DNA of 64,000 nucleotides from Flaveria trinervia (taxonomy: Eukaryota > Streptophyta > Magnoliopsida > Asterales > Asteraceae): NCBI GenBank assembly GCA_025506515.1, contig CM046442.1:110599706-110663705 (forward strand), written 5' to 3'. Position numbers and translations under genes: made by a program. Under the pieces are notes generated by a model, which did not search any database, was not told the DNA's origin, and worked only from the letters and a program-made list of their open reading frames with translations. This document shows positions 20,459 through 31,814 of this stretch, piece after piece. Positions within the stretch are counted from its first letter, which is position 1, and each line of letters starts with the position of its first letter.

Positions 20459-21715
20459 TTAATTTGCAGAATTAGTTACAACTAGATCTGAAGTTGTATA
20501 GCTTGAAGGTCTTGTCAGCTCAAATTTTGGATCAGGATGACCTGTTGGTAGAATAATTGTAGACCTTGAAACATTCTCACAAGATTTGTTAAAATAGTTA
20601 GTAACTAAATCAAGATCATATAGCCAATCAGGACTAGAACTAGTTACACCAGGTGTGTGTTCCTTGAAAGTCACAGTGGTTGATTCTTCAAGAATCCTGG
20701 TTCTGAGATTATATACTCTATAAGCCTTAGCTTGGGAAGAGTACCCAATGAAATGTCCATTATCTGATTTCTCAACAAATTTCACAATTTGATCTTTGAT
20801 ATTCAAGATGGTGCAAGGACATCCAAATGACCTGAGAAAACCAATGAAAGGTTTCCTCTTGTGCCAACGTTCATAAGGAGTCTTGCCATGTGTCTTAACT
20901 AATAAAACTCTATTTTGCACATAGCAGGCATTGTTGACTGCCTCTGCCCAGAAGGTGATAGGCAGTTTAGAGTCAGACAACATAGTTCTTGCAACTTCAA
21001 TAAGTGTCTTGTTTCTCCTCTCAGCAACACCATTTTGTTGAGGAGTCCTGGGAGCACTATATTGTCTTGTAATACCCTTTTCATCACAAAATATATTAAG
21101 GATTTGGTTCTTGAATTCAGTTCCTAGATCACATCTTATGGTTTTGACCTTGTGGTCAGATTGATTCTTAATCTTTAAGATGAAATTCTTTAGAATATCA
21201 GGAGTCTCATCCTTAGTTCTAATAAAGAAGATAAATTGAATCTTGTGAAGTCATTTATGATCACTAAACAGTAAGTGGTCCTTCCTAGACTCATTACACT
21301 TTTGGAGCCAAAGAGATCCATATGTAAGAAGTGTACGAGAGTAGTGATGGAGTTTCCTTCCTTTGGCTTGTGAGATACCTTGTGTTGCTTCCCTTTTGGC
21401 ATGCACACAATGATCATCACTTTAAAACTCTTTCTTTGTCATTCTAGTTACGAAATAATTCTTAATTAGTTTATTGATGTTCTTAAAGATTACATGGCAC
21501 ATTCTTTTATGCCAGTGAAAAGACTCATCAGTATTTGCTTTAGACAGAAAGCATGAAACTTCTCCAAAGGGAGATGTTTCTTACAAATCCATCTTGTACA
21601 TGTTCCTTTTCCTGGGGGCTCTAAGAAGAATATGCTCAAGATGAATGACCATCCCGGTCTTGACAACAATGCACTCATGCTTAGTGAAGAACATGTTATG
21701 ACTCTGATCACAAAA
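20459..21715 (-). pseudogene. integrase of element A
   Basis: The core begins near 21340 with HMDLFGSKSVMSLGRTTYC, then drops frame in the FTRFNLSSLL region. At about 21130-20980 another frame encodes the second catalytic region and the glutamate region, followed by MLSDSKLPITFWAEAVNNAC, KTHGKTPYERWHKRKPFIGF and FIGYSSQAKAYRVYN, the integrase C-terminal fold. At 21500-21710 the zinc-finger/pre-integrase text is present in broken frames. K has the same sequence type (45457-45980). Confidence 0.82.
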
Positions 21716-21958
21716 TTAAGATATACTCAAAAGATTGTATCCAAGCTCTTTGACAAAGTTTATCTTCTCAATGTTGAGTTTACCATTTATGACCTTGCCC
21801 CTTCCAATTATGTAACCACCCTCATCTCCTCCAAAAGCAACTGGCCCTCCATCAACTATTTCAATGTTTTGGAGTAGTGACCTATTGCATGTCATGTGCC
21901 TGGAACAACGACTATCAATGATCCAGACATTCTTGTTCGTCCTAAGTTGTTCCTGCAT
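21716..21958 (-). pseudogene. protease of element A, active site DSR
   Basis: Minus-strand translation reads NVWIIDSRCSRHMTCNRSLL, then GGYIIGRGKVINGKLNIEKI and LGYNLLSIS. The D-S-G triad is D-S-R (codon CGT for expected GGT). K retains DSG in the same context (about 45020), so this is a lesion in A. The flap-like GRGK segment is present. Confidence 0.85.
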
Positions 21959-22099
21959 AAAAGAGATGGTTAGTTATATTTGGAAACCCAAGCCTTGCTT
22001 GTCTTGGGTTTATCAAAAGAAGTTGAGGTAATAAAACAGTAATTGATCCTGTAGTCATATTTTGAGGATCCTTTGTTGTTGTCAATAGAGAACTTTCAG

Positions 22100-22834
22100 T
22101 CACGTGATTATTCTTGAATTTTCACACCAAATTTGGAAGTTTAGACTTGACCTTCAATACTTCGGAAGTTTGATCAGACTTCGGAAGTTTTAATGACTGG
22201 TCCTTCAGAAGATCTTGCCATCGCTGCAACAAGCTTTAGTGTTTCAAAAGTATTCCCTTCTTCCAAGACCAAATTTTCTTCTGAAATTTTTTTTCCACTT
22301 GCCTTCATCTTCATTTTGGAGCTTATGAAGGAAACATATTTTCTTCTGAAGCTATTTTCTTCTTGGAACTCTTAGAAGTCTCTTCTTTGGTCATATGAAG
22401 AGTGCTTCTTGGATTGTAGAAAAAATCCTTAGTAAGATGAGAAGTACTCTCAGACAAAAAACAATTCATTTTCTTCTTCCTAAGAGCCTTCTTTTGAAAA
22501 CAACGCTGAACTTGATCACTTTCCTTTTCCACCTTCACCTTTGTAGATGCTGAGATAGTTCTTTTAGGGTGAGAACTACACTTAGAACTGGATGGTTCAA
22601 GCTATGTAGCAGTGGTACACAATTGATCATCCTTCTTCTTGATGTTAGGATGATTTGAACATGAACTAAAACTCTTGGTACTAGAGTTGAAGTTGATGTC
22701 TTTAGTCTTAACCACTTCAAACTCTACAGAGATAAAGACTTGTTTCTACTTAGAGTCAAAAGTGGCCTTGATCTCTTTAGCCTTCTTTGCTTTTCTCTTA
22801 CTCTTTTTCATCAAGTTCTTTCTCATAGACTTGG
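22100..22834 (-). pseudogene. gag C-terminal extension of element A, lower part
   Basis: The minus strand encodes Lys/Ser-rich text: KVEKESDQVQRCFQKKALRK, STSHLTKDFFYNPRSTLHMT and SKSSKKKIASEENMFPS. K has parallel stretches at 44381-44640 (DFATDCIYNPKSTIHM and KKTFKRMKKIASEGKS). TTCCGAAG-type words occur at 22110-22240. Element C cuts it at 22834 and gag resumes at 29878. Confidence 0.75.
22830..22834. other. TSD of element C, left copy (CTTGG)
   Basis: CTTGG abuts the 5' LTR start TGTTGG and is repeated at 29873-29877. Confidence 0.9.
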
Positions 22835-23701
22835 TGTTGGATCAAGAAGAAGGCTAATGCCACCAAAACTAAACCACTTAGATAATTTTGGTACTGAATG
22901 CAAAGGCTTCCAAAGCTTAGCATGGAACTTCCAAAGGTTGTAGAGTTCTTCCGAAGACAAAGTGAAAGATCAACTTCTGAAGACAGAACTCTACTTCCGA
23001 AGTCAAGTGTATACTTCCAAAGTTCAAGCCTTAGAAGGATGAACTGAAGACCACTTCCGAAGTATGATGAAAAGAAGAAGTCTCCAAGCCTTGGAAGAAG
23101 CAGCCTCTTCCGAAGTATAAATGGCTTCGAAAGTACTTACTCTTCCGAAGCCATTTAACCTTCAGAAGACACTGCTATGACTAGTGGACACAAGTATGGT
23201 CTCTGACACTCCGCTGCAAACCTCTGATACTATTTGGCTTCTTCCTAAGGAGCCATGTAGTTGACCATACTTTATTCTATTGTTCACCTTTTCATGATAG
23301 TACATGTTATCAACTTTAGTTGGTGATAAAAGGTAAGTCAGAGAGATGTCTTGACTACCAAATCTCAGATAAGACTTTATCCGAGCTACCTTAAACTTTA
23401 GTCTTGTAGTATAGACTTTAGCTATAGGATCCCAGCTGGCATCAAAGTATATCCGGCTATAGGTAGTCTTATATATAGGTTCTCTTTGTTACTCATTGTA
23501 ACAACAACAACTACTACTTGTAAGAGTCTTGTATTTTGAGTTGAGAAGCAATATATAAAAGTACCTTGAAAATTACTTCCTGTGTTCTTTATTACTTCTA
23601 TATTGAGATCAACTTGTACTGATTCTATCTTAAGCCGAGTGTTGTTCTAGGTGAGTTTGAGAGAAAAACATAAGTGTTTAGTGACAAACATCGATCCTGC
23701 A
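22835..23701 (+). repeat. 5' LTR of element C
   Basis: Contains a CTTCCGAAG/CTTCGGAAG cluster (22905-23160), a TATA-type TATATATAG at 23470-23478, and an R/U5 region with GAGTTGAGAAGCAATATATA. It ends ATCGATCCTGCA. Confidence 0.92.
23470..23478 (+). promoter_or_regulatory. TATA box in 5' LTR of element C
   Basis: TATATATAG is followed about 28 bp on by CTCATTGTAACAACAAC. The same box is in the 3' LTR at about 29638-29647. Confidence 0.5.
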
Positions 23702-24183
23702 AGGGGAGTATTTTAATCTCTATGGATACTCTGACAGTGACTATGGTGGCTGCAATATTGACAGAAATCAACATCAGGGGGATGTCAATTTCTTGGTGGA
23801 AGGATCATCTCATGGCAATGTAAGAAACAATCTTGTGTATCTACATCAACTGCAGAAGTTGAATACATTGCTGCTGCTAGCTGCTGTGCTCAACTGCTAT
23901 GGATTCAGAATCAGATGTTAGACTATGGATTCAACTTTATGAGTACTCCTATCCATATTGATAACAACAGTGGCTATCTCCATTACTGAAAAACCGGTGA
24001 AGCACTCCAAGACAAAGCATTTTAACATCAGGTATCATTTCATTACAGATATTCATGAGGAAAATCTAATTAAATTAATCAAATTTGATTCAAATGAACA
24101 ATATGCTGATTGTTCACCAAAGCTTTTGATGAGAAAAGATTTAAATATCTCATAACAGCTATTAGAATGATAAACATTGATTA
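23702..24183 (+). pseudogene. RNase H remnant of element C
   Basis: The text encodes the RNase H start (YSDSDYGGCNID), then, in shifting frames, the WQCKKQS, AEYIAAAS and ALLWIQNQML equivalents, and from 23958 ITEKPVKHSKTKHFNIRYHF and IHEENLIKLIKFDSNEQYAD. It finishes with a LITAIRMINID-like tail before TAG at about 24183. It is truncated at its N-terminus by the deletion that joined it to the LTR. Confidence 0.83.
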
Positions 24184-24826
24184 GTTCACCTCTTTTGAAA
24201 CCTTTTAATATGTAATGTCTTTTGTCAATACAATATAAGCCCTGTTACAAAAGATCTTTCTCAAAATTTTCTAAGTGTAAAATTCTTCCGAGGAGAATTA
24301 ACCCTCGGAAGTTATTTTTATATCTTCCGAAGCATAATTTCTCAAAGGATAATTTTTTCTTCTCGGAAGAATTTTTGGTCTCGGAAGAAGCGATTGATTA
24401 CACATCAGATCTACTTCCGAGGTTTACAAATTCTCCATTCGGAAAGCAACTCAAACCTTCGGAAGCAAAGTTTTGCTTCGGAAGTAAGAATTGCCTTCGG
24501 AAGACAAATTACCTTCGGAAATGTTTTACATTCGGAAGAAAGATTCTACTGTGTAACGTAAATCTCTTGGGCCCCAATTATAAAAAGCAAAGATTTTGTT
24601 AATGATGTCGGATTATTTAACTGATTTTAACCTTACCGCCACTGTCATTTCATCCACTAAACCATCACATCACCTTATCCTAACCCCCATTACGGCCTTC
24701 CCATCCTCTTTTAAATAATCTCAACTGTTCAATTTCATCTTCTTACTTGAAATCTTTACTGCCCTAGAAATTTTCTCCTCTGTAACTTTACCCAAGCTCA
24801 AATCATCCACATTCACCTTTCTCCAA
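24184..24826 (+). repeat. pol-env spacer of element C with CTTCGGAAG motifs
   Basis: Non-coding. CTTCCGAAG/CTTCGGAAG-type words recur at short intervals between about 24280 and 24540. The last 200 bp are pyrimidine-rich, which would suit a 3' splice site or leader of an env-like RNA (inference). Confidence 0.65.
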
Positions 24827-27800
24827 ATGGCACTTAACCCTTAGCACAACCAGTTCACACTCCTTGATTCTTCAAGGGATGCCAACTTCTCTGAAATCAT
24901 CTCCTTTCTCACCCAATCATCTTACTACACTGCTCTTACCGTTAACCCCACTGTTTTCTCCAACCACATGGCCGAATTTTAGGGAAATGGTCGAGCCGAA
25001 ACCCTAAATGGGATTCGAGTACTGAGGTCCAGCATTTGTGGACAGGAGTTGATTATTACTAAACAACTCATCAGGGAGCATCTAGAGCTTCATGATGAAG
25101 TAGCTCCTACCGAGTCTAGAAGGTAGACTTGGACAACACCTACATCCTTATGGGATATGGCGGGGACATCAGCAGGTCAACGGTATACAAATTCAACTTC
25201 TCTTACAATTGGAAGTTTCTCTTGCATGTTGTTTTCCACTGCTTGTCCAACAAGTCCGACGGATGGGATCAAATCCCATATGAAGTAGGATGCTTAGTTC
25301 AGGGATTAGTGAGTGGCATGCGCTTCAACTACTCAGGATTTGTGTTCACCAGTCTGATTGGGAATCTACAAAGGGAGACATTCTATATGTATCCTAGATT
25401 CATACAACACATCATCAACTGTGAGTTGGACCAGAGCGTGCTTGTCTATGCAGTTGCTCTGACTATCCCCCACATGCGGCCTACCATCTTCAAGACATTA
25501 AAGAAGGTATCCACCAACTTCACTAGAAGGTATACCACTCTGCTTCCAGGTATGATTGAGCGCATAGCTCCTGGTGACATCCCTGTTCACCCCACAGGTG
25601 ATGAACCCACACTAGCAACCACCACCACAATGCCAACACTGTCTTCTCCTCCCATCACCATCACATATCAAAGACGCCCCAAACGAACCCTTGTTCAATC
25701 TACTCTGATTGAATAAGCCCCTCCTATTCAATCCAAAAAGGCTAGAGTGGAAACATGGGCTCCCACTCAGTCTGAGGTCTTTCCATCCTTCTCTTTTGAC
25801 CTCAATATGGGTTTTGAGTCTCCTCAGTCTGAAACTCAAGAGCCCGACACCCAAACCAATAGCCCTCAGAATGAGTATTTACACTCTTCTGAGCTGCCAA
25901 CAAGGGACAGCCCCACCAGAGGCTCAATGCCTGTAGACATTGACCAAGGTCCCGGGTCAGTAGACTTAACCTCTCTATCTTTTACCGACCTTCTACTCAA
26001 AACTGATGAAGATATAACATCTCTCCATGGCAATGAAGTTGATCTACAACACGCTCTCCAAGATCAACAGAGCTCGAAGAAATCCCTTATCTCTAGCCCC
26101 TATCAGCAACCAATTACTAAGGTGAGTCCCACTAATGTGGAGGGGACTCATGCAGATTCAGCTGCCACTACAGAAGGTGTCTCAATGGACCTTATGGACA
26201 GTGGTAACATATCTCAGACTGAATCTGCGGTAACCGAGAACTTTGATGACTTTGAAAGAGACATCATTGAGTACAGGAAAACAGGGTGCCAAGAAACCAC
26301 ATCTGGTGGTGAGGCTGAACATACCAGGTATGTTACCTCATCTCCCCATGATTCATCAAAAGAAGATGAGGGAAGCATGAAACTCCTTATTCACGACCTT
26401 CTATCTAAAGTCTCAAACCTTAAATCTTTGGTTAGGACTTAAGAAGCAAGGTCCGCCACTCAACAACTTGAGATTTCCAATCTCAAGGCCAAACTAGCTG
26501 AGAAACAGACAAAGAGGTATGTCAGGCATGTACCTATTCAGGTCTCATTGACTTCTTCCTCTAGCTCATCTAGCTCTCAAGATGATGCTACCAAAAAAGG
26601 GGAGAATGTTCAAAGACAAGCACTTGAGGACCCCCAATAAAGCCATACTTCAACTCCAACTTCAACTTTATCTACTCCTATCATCACTATGCCTGAGCCA
26701 TCTCAAGTCATTCTGCAGATTGACTCAAAGATGCTCAGTGATCTCTACAGTCTCTTCACCAAGTTTCTGTTGAGATCCTTCAGATCAGCCAAGCCCAGAT
26801 GCTGCAATTCTCTACTTTGGAGCTGAAGAACTTCAGAGGCTGACTGCACCTTCTACCACTGTGGAAGAAGCTGCTCAACCTAAGGTTCACATGGAACCTA
26901 GGATTCATTTCGAAGGGGAAATGGGGACTCATGGCCCAGCAACTGAAACAGTTGGGATAGAATATGCATCTCTCTAACTTCCGAAGCTGAAGTTAAGGCC
27001 TCAGAAGAACAAGCTGAATCTTCCGAAGCTGAAATAGAAGCTGTGGAAGGACTGTTTAAAATGTCCAAGGAACTGATCATCACAGATGCAATCCTTGAAA
27101 TGGCATCTAAGATGAACAGCGGGGACTTTCTAAAACTTCCTCCATCACAGACACCATCTCTACCTCTCTCACAGTCAAAACCCTCTCTCCAAGAACCACC
27201 ACAGTCAAGCACTTAAAAAGACAAAGGCAAAAGAAAATTGACTACGGAAGAGCTTCAAGAAGAGGAGAAGATTGAGAAACTTAAGAAGAAAGGACGACTT
27301 CCAACTGAGAAGTTGCTAGCTGTCAGTACAAAAGCAGCTGCAACCAATCAGGAGGTTGTCAACAACAAAAGAAAAGAAGAGATCATTGAGCAGCTTATCC
27401 AAATAAGAGTTGCCAATGAAGAGACACTCCTGAGACCACTAGAGGAGTTGGTGGATCTGGAAAATGTAACCCGGCTGAAACTTGAAGAAGAAGCCAGGTT
27501 GGCCTTGGAGAAAGAAGAATAAAAACAGAAGGAAGCTGAGCTGCAGCTGAGGAGAGACAAGATAAACTTCCTACTCTCCAGAGGCTTTAATCTTCAAGAA
27601 CATTCTCCACACGATGATGAAACGATCTTCTGGCTCTACAACAAAGAGCAGGATCAAATAGAGAAAGAAAGGAAGAAGGCTGCAACAGAGAAGGAAAAGG
27701 AGAAGAAGAAGAAGAAGGAAGAAAAGGCTAGGGACACTAAAACCAAGAAGCTCACTTAGAAGGCCTGGATGAAAGACTATCTTCGGGCCCATGGCTTCTC

Positions 27801-28984
27801 TGGTAGGCAAGTGGGTCCCATGTCTGAAAAGACACTTCAACGGATTGTCAGTGAAATCAAGGCTGACATCCGGATGGGGAAGAGAAAAGAGATGTATAGA
27901 AGGGCAAAGGGGATGACCTTCACTGCCACCACTCCACCACAACCTAAACCCTCACCCTTACCCTTTACCATTAAAACCAAACCTTTCACCCCTGAACCCT
28001 CACCATTACCCACAGCTTCTCCCTCACCATAACCACCCCATCTTCCAATCCTTCAACCCAAAACACTAGCCAGAACCTCTGAACCTCAACCTACCTAACT
28101 ACTATCAACACCATCCCCTCAGCCTTCTCAACATCTCTCTCTTGAGGAGTTTAAGGTAATCAAGACCAAACTCATCAACTGCACTACTCCGAGCGAAGTC
28201 TCATGTGATAAAGATTCTGTCAACGTTACCTATGTTAATGGATCCTCTTGTTCCCTCAGAAGAGATCAATTTCTTGATTTACCTAGAGGAACACTGGACC
28301 AGGAAGCTAGACTTCTACGCCTCAACTCAGATTCATTAAATGATGAAGAGAATAAACTTAGAAGGAAACTGGTGACTCTGCTGGACACTAAGAAAGAGGA
28401 CAAGATTCCCAGTCAGTCTCTTGTGCCTAGAAAGAAAATAGTCCTGTGGGGGTTCGATGAAGCCTCTGACAACTTTGTTGTGGAAAGGGAGAATGGCGAA
28501 GTCACTAAACTTAATGCAACCTCTCTACTACACTCCAGCAGGTTTGATATTGTGAATTAGCAAGGAAGCCATTCTCCAACCCTTCCAACTCTGAAGCTGC
28601 TGCTCTCATTAGAAATCATCTTAGCAGCCTTCACCAAGCCGAGTTAACTGCAAAGGCTAAAATTGAAGAAGAGTTGAGATTGAGAAGACAGGAAGACAAG
28701 GAAAGACCTCTCACCAAAGGCATTGCCTTTCTATAGATGGTGGAGGGTCCAGAATTGGAACCTATAGTCAGATGGGAATATGATTACAATTCCCATCAAC
28801 TAACTCTTTTAGAGGGCAACAATAGAGGGTACATGTTATCCAAGGTGACAGAATGGATTTCCTGTCCACCAAGGATCTGTACAAACTTCTCATCACCACA
28901 TCAGAGAAGAACAAAGAGACAGACAAATTTTACTCTCCTTGGTGCTGAAAGTTTTGAGAAGCAGAAACAAGTGAAGTTTTGGTA
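24827..28984 (+). pseudogene. env-like third ORF of element C (near full length, with stops)
   Basis: ATG at 24827 opens MALNP, interrupted after five codons. After a frameshift near 25125 one frame runs with a few stops from 25129 to 28560: LDN..ILMGYGGDI, KFLLHVVFHCLSNKSDGWDQ, FNYSGFVFTSLIGNLQRE, FYMYPRFIQHIINCELDQS (about 25380-25440), a Pro/Ser/Thr-rich region (25580-26000), acidic and Gln-rich text, Glu/Lys coiled-coil-like stretches (27238-27740), a Pro/Thr tract (27920-28060) and RKKIVLWGFDEASDNFVVE (about 28425-28480). A shifted frame at 28737 adds EPIVRWEYDYNSHQLTLLEG. It stops just before the PPT. This is the best copy for defining domain order. Function unknown; no clear transmembrane helix seen. 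Confidence 0.75.
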
Positions 28985-28990
28985 GCATCA

Positions 28991-29003
28991 GCCTAGGGGG
29001 AGT
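28991..29003 (+). other. polypurine tract of element C
   Basis: GCCTAGGGGGAGT lies one base before the 3' LTR start at 29005. Element E has the same site, decayed, at 61909-61920 on the minus strand. Confidence 0.85.
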
Positions 29004-29004
29004 T

Positions 29005-29872
29005 TGTTGGACCAAGAAGAAGGCTAATGCAACCAAAACTAAATCACTTAGATAATTTCGGTACTGAATGCAAAGGATTTCGAAGCTTAGCATGGAACTT
29101 CTGGTGGTTGTAGAGTTCTTCCGAAGACAAAGTGAAAGATCAACTTCCGAAGACAAAACTCTACTTCTGAAGTCAAGTGTATACTTCCGGAGTTCAGCCT
29201 TAGAAGAATGAACTGAAGACCACTTCCGAAGTATGATGAAAAGAAGAAGTCTCCAAGCCTTGGAAGAAGTAGCTTCTTCCAAATTATAAACGGCTTCGGA
29301 AGTACTTACTCTTCCGAAGCCATTTAACCTTCGGAAGACACTACTATGACCAATGGACACAAATATGGTCTCTAACACTCCGCTGCAGACCTGTGATACT
29401 GTTTGGCTTCTTCCTAAAGAGACATGCAGTTGACCATACTTTATTCAACTGCTCACCTTTTCATGATAGTACATGTTATCAACTTTAGTTGGTGACAAAA
29501 GGTAAGTCAGGGACATGTCCTGACTACCAAATCTCAGATAAGACTTTATCTGAGATACCTTAAACTTTAGTCTTGTAGTATAGACTTTAGCTATAGGATC
29601 CTAGCTGGTATCAAAGTATATCCGGCTGTAGGTAGTATTATATATAGGTTCTCTTTGTAACTCATTGTAACAACAACAACTACTACTTGTAAGAGTCCTG
29701 TATTTTGAGTTGAGAAGCAATATATAAAAGTAGCTTGAAAATTACTTCATGTGTTCTTTATTACTTTCTATATTGTGATCAACTCTTACTGGATTCTATT
29801 GTAAGCCGAGTGTTGTTCTAGGTGAGTTTGAGAGAAAAACATAAGTGTTTAGTGACAAACATCGATCCTACA
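29005..29872 (+). repeat. 3' LTR of element C
   Basis: 868 bp, aligning end to end with 22835-23701. CTTCCGAAG cluster at 29075-29340. TSD CTTGG follows at 29873-29877. Confidence 0.92.
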
Positions 29873-31692
29873 CTTGGTCATCACATGCTTCTTACTCTTG
29901 TTAGAAGGATAGTGCCCCTTCTTAGAATCCTCTTCTTCATTCTTTTTAGAGGCATTCTCCACTATCACTTCTTCAGCCTCTTCGGTTAAGGGGTCTATGA
30001 GAGGAAGCTTATCTTCACAAGTTCCACACCTAAGAGATCTTACAGACAAGATTGTGTGTGGAGGAGCTATCTCACTAGATCCCAATCCTTGCTTATTCTG
30101 ATAATAAACTTTTGCTTGAAAGGATGAGGATATGATGTTCTTGAAGGTATCTTCTTCAAGAACACATTTTTCTGCCTTGGCTTTGCTAATCACAAGCTCA
30201 GCCTGACATTCAGTCAACTTGGTTATGAGATCTTTGATCTGAGTCCTATAGTTGGTGTGTTCGTATTTAAGAACCGAAATGGTTTTTTCTAAGTCCTCTA
30301 TCTTTAACTAATAGTAATTTTTAGATCTTTTGAAATCAGATTTTAAGATATTCAAGGACTCAAGATCATATCTCATCTATAAGTTGTAGGACCTATATCT
30401 ATTAACTTTAGCAATACATTCAGGTGTACAAAGATGTTCCAATACCTTTGCTTCATCATGGTCAGCCATTAATGCTTGGTTTGGAGATACATCTTCCACC
30501 TGAAAACATTAGTCAAAGCTTCCTACTTCAATAACAACTACAGCTTGCTGCTTTGGCTTCTCATTCTGGGTGGCTTTCTTAGTGTAGTTTGGTCTGGTTT
30601 GTGCTTGGCCACCATTTGTACCTGGTGCCTTGCACTCCCTAGAAAAATGATCCACTTGGTTACAGTTGTAACACTTGACTTTGATTTTACCTAGCCCAAA
30701 CTTTCCACTGGTTGTATTGCTGGGAAACTTCCTTCATGTCCTCTTGTAGAAATTCATGGCTCTGTGAGTGAGAAGAGCCATCTACTAGACTATTTCCATG
30801 TACTCCAGGTCATTTGGATGGATACAGTCCAGGTCTTCAAGGCTGAACAGAAAGTTGCATGAGCTTTCATCAGAAGACACAAAGGCATGTGAAGAACTTA
30901 TCTCTAGAAATGGGCTTCCTTGAGTGTAGCTTTCTCTAGGAAGGTGATGAAAGGACCCTTTTGTGAGATGTTAGGGTAGCATAAAAGATGATGTTAAGGT
31001 TCTATGCTATCCTTTCAGTCACATGCATGGCTAAACTCATTTGATTGCTGGAGTTACTAGATGAACCTTCCATGTTCATCTCCATCTAGTATCCATTGAG
31101 AATACCATACAACTCAGTCAAAGTAGAGTCTTAAGGTTCTCAGTCCTCTTGATAAAAACACAATAATGTGTGCATTGCCTATGAAGAGAGGACATGAACT
31201 TCCTAAAAATGTCCCTATTTTCAAGAGTCACTCCAACATCCACTAGAATGTCCATAATCTCAACATACCTGAAGTATTATGAAGTCATGGTTCACCTGTT
31301 TTAAAGGTGAAAATTTTAAACTGCTACTTCAGGAGATCTATCTTGTTCTCCTTGGCTTCAGTAGAACCCTCATACATTAGCTTCAATGCATCCCACAGTT
31401 GCTTAGCTGTATTGCATTTCTTGAAACCATTGTATACCGAGTTTGGAATAGTAGTCTGTAGGGCTATCATGGCTTCTTGAATAATTTCTACTCTCTTTCT
31501 ATCTTTATTAAAGTAGTCAGCCACAACCTTTAGAATCATACCACCTCCAACAGCAGTTGAAGAGGTGCTTGGTATGTAAGGTCCTGAGACAATAGATTCC
31601 CACATCTTGGAATCTTGAGACTTGATGAAACCTTCCATTCTTTGGCACCAAGTGCCAAAATCTTCAAGAATGATCAATGGGGACTTTTTCAT
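29873..31692 (-). pseudogene. gag of element A, upper part (start at 31692)
   Basis: ATG at 31692 opens MKKSPLIILEDFGTWCQRME, then DSKMWESIVSGPYIP, ADYFNKDRKRVEIIQEAMIA and AKQLWDALKLMYEGSTEAKE (to 31324). Further down are broken frames, a zinc knuckle near 30610-30680 (CYNCNQVDHFSREC, C-X2-C-X4-H-X4-C), and the post-knuckle segment 30217-29849 with a coiled-coil-like start and LRCGTCEDKLPLIDPLTEEA. K has the same start (42231) and the same LRCGTSQDELPLIDPIQEEN (43940). A start at 31692 is supported by that parallel and by the leader length of about 110 bp after the PBS. Confidence 0.85.
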
Positions 31693-31801
31693 GGTTTAAG
31701 TTTCCATATCAACTTTAGTGATAGCTACCATTTGAGATGTTAAGTATTATGTGTGTGAGAGATCTTAAGATGGTGAGATCTTACTATCAAGAGCCTAGAA
31801 T

Positions 31802-31813
31802 GCTTTGATACCA
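31802..31813 (-). other. primer-binding site of element A
   Basis: Minus-strand TGGTATCAAAGC differs at one base from the initiator-Met tRNA complement and lies next to the 5' LTR. Confidence 0.85.
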
Positions 31814-31814
31814 A

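Larger units (their letters stand above)
22835..29872 (+). mobile_element. Element C: group 2 Sirevirus-like copia, gag-RT deleted, env-like gene kept
   Basis: Seen: LTRs of 867 and 868 bp (22835-23701 and 29005-29872; TGTTGGAYCAAGAAGAAGGC...ATCGATCCTRCA), a PPT at 28991-29003, and CTTGG on both sides. The 5' LTR is followed not by a PBS but, within about 15 bp, by text encoding YSDSDYGGC of RNase H. Gag, protease, integrase and RT are absent. The env-like gene is long and comparatively well kept. LTR copies differ at only a few percent by eye. The missing PBS suggests deletion after insertion, but copying of a deleted form cannot be excluded. Confidence 0.92.

Noticed and set aside
22905..23160. 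CTTCCGAAG clusters as heat-shock elements
   Set aside because: Heat-shock elements need TTC and GAA separated by two bases; here only one base separates them, so the match is superficial.
27571..27942. Minus-strand Leu-rich ORF resembling membrane segments
   Set aside because: Antisense of the Glu/Lys coiled-coil part of C's env-like gene, which inevitably reads as Leu/Phe-rich on the other strand.
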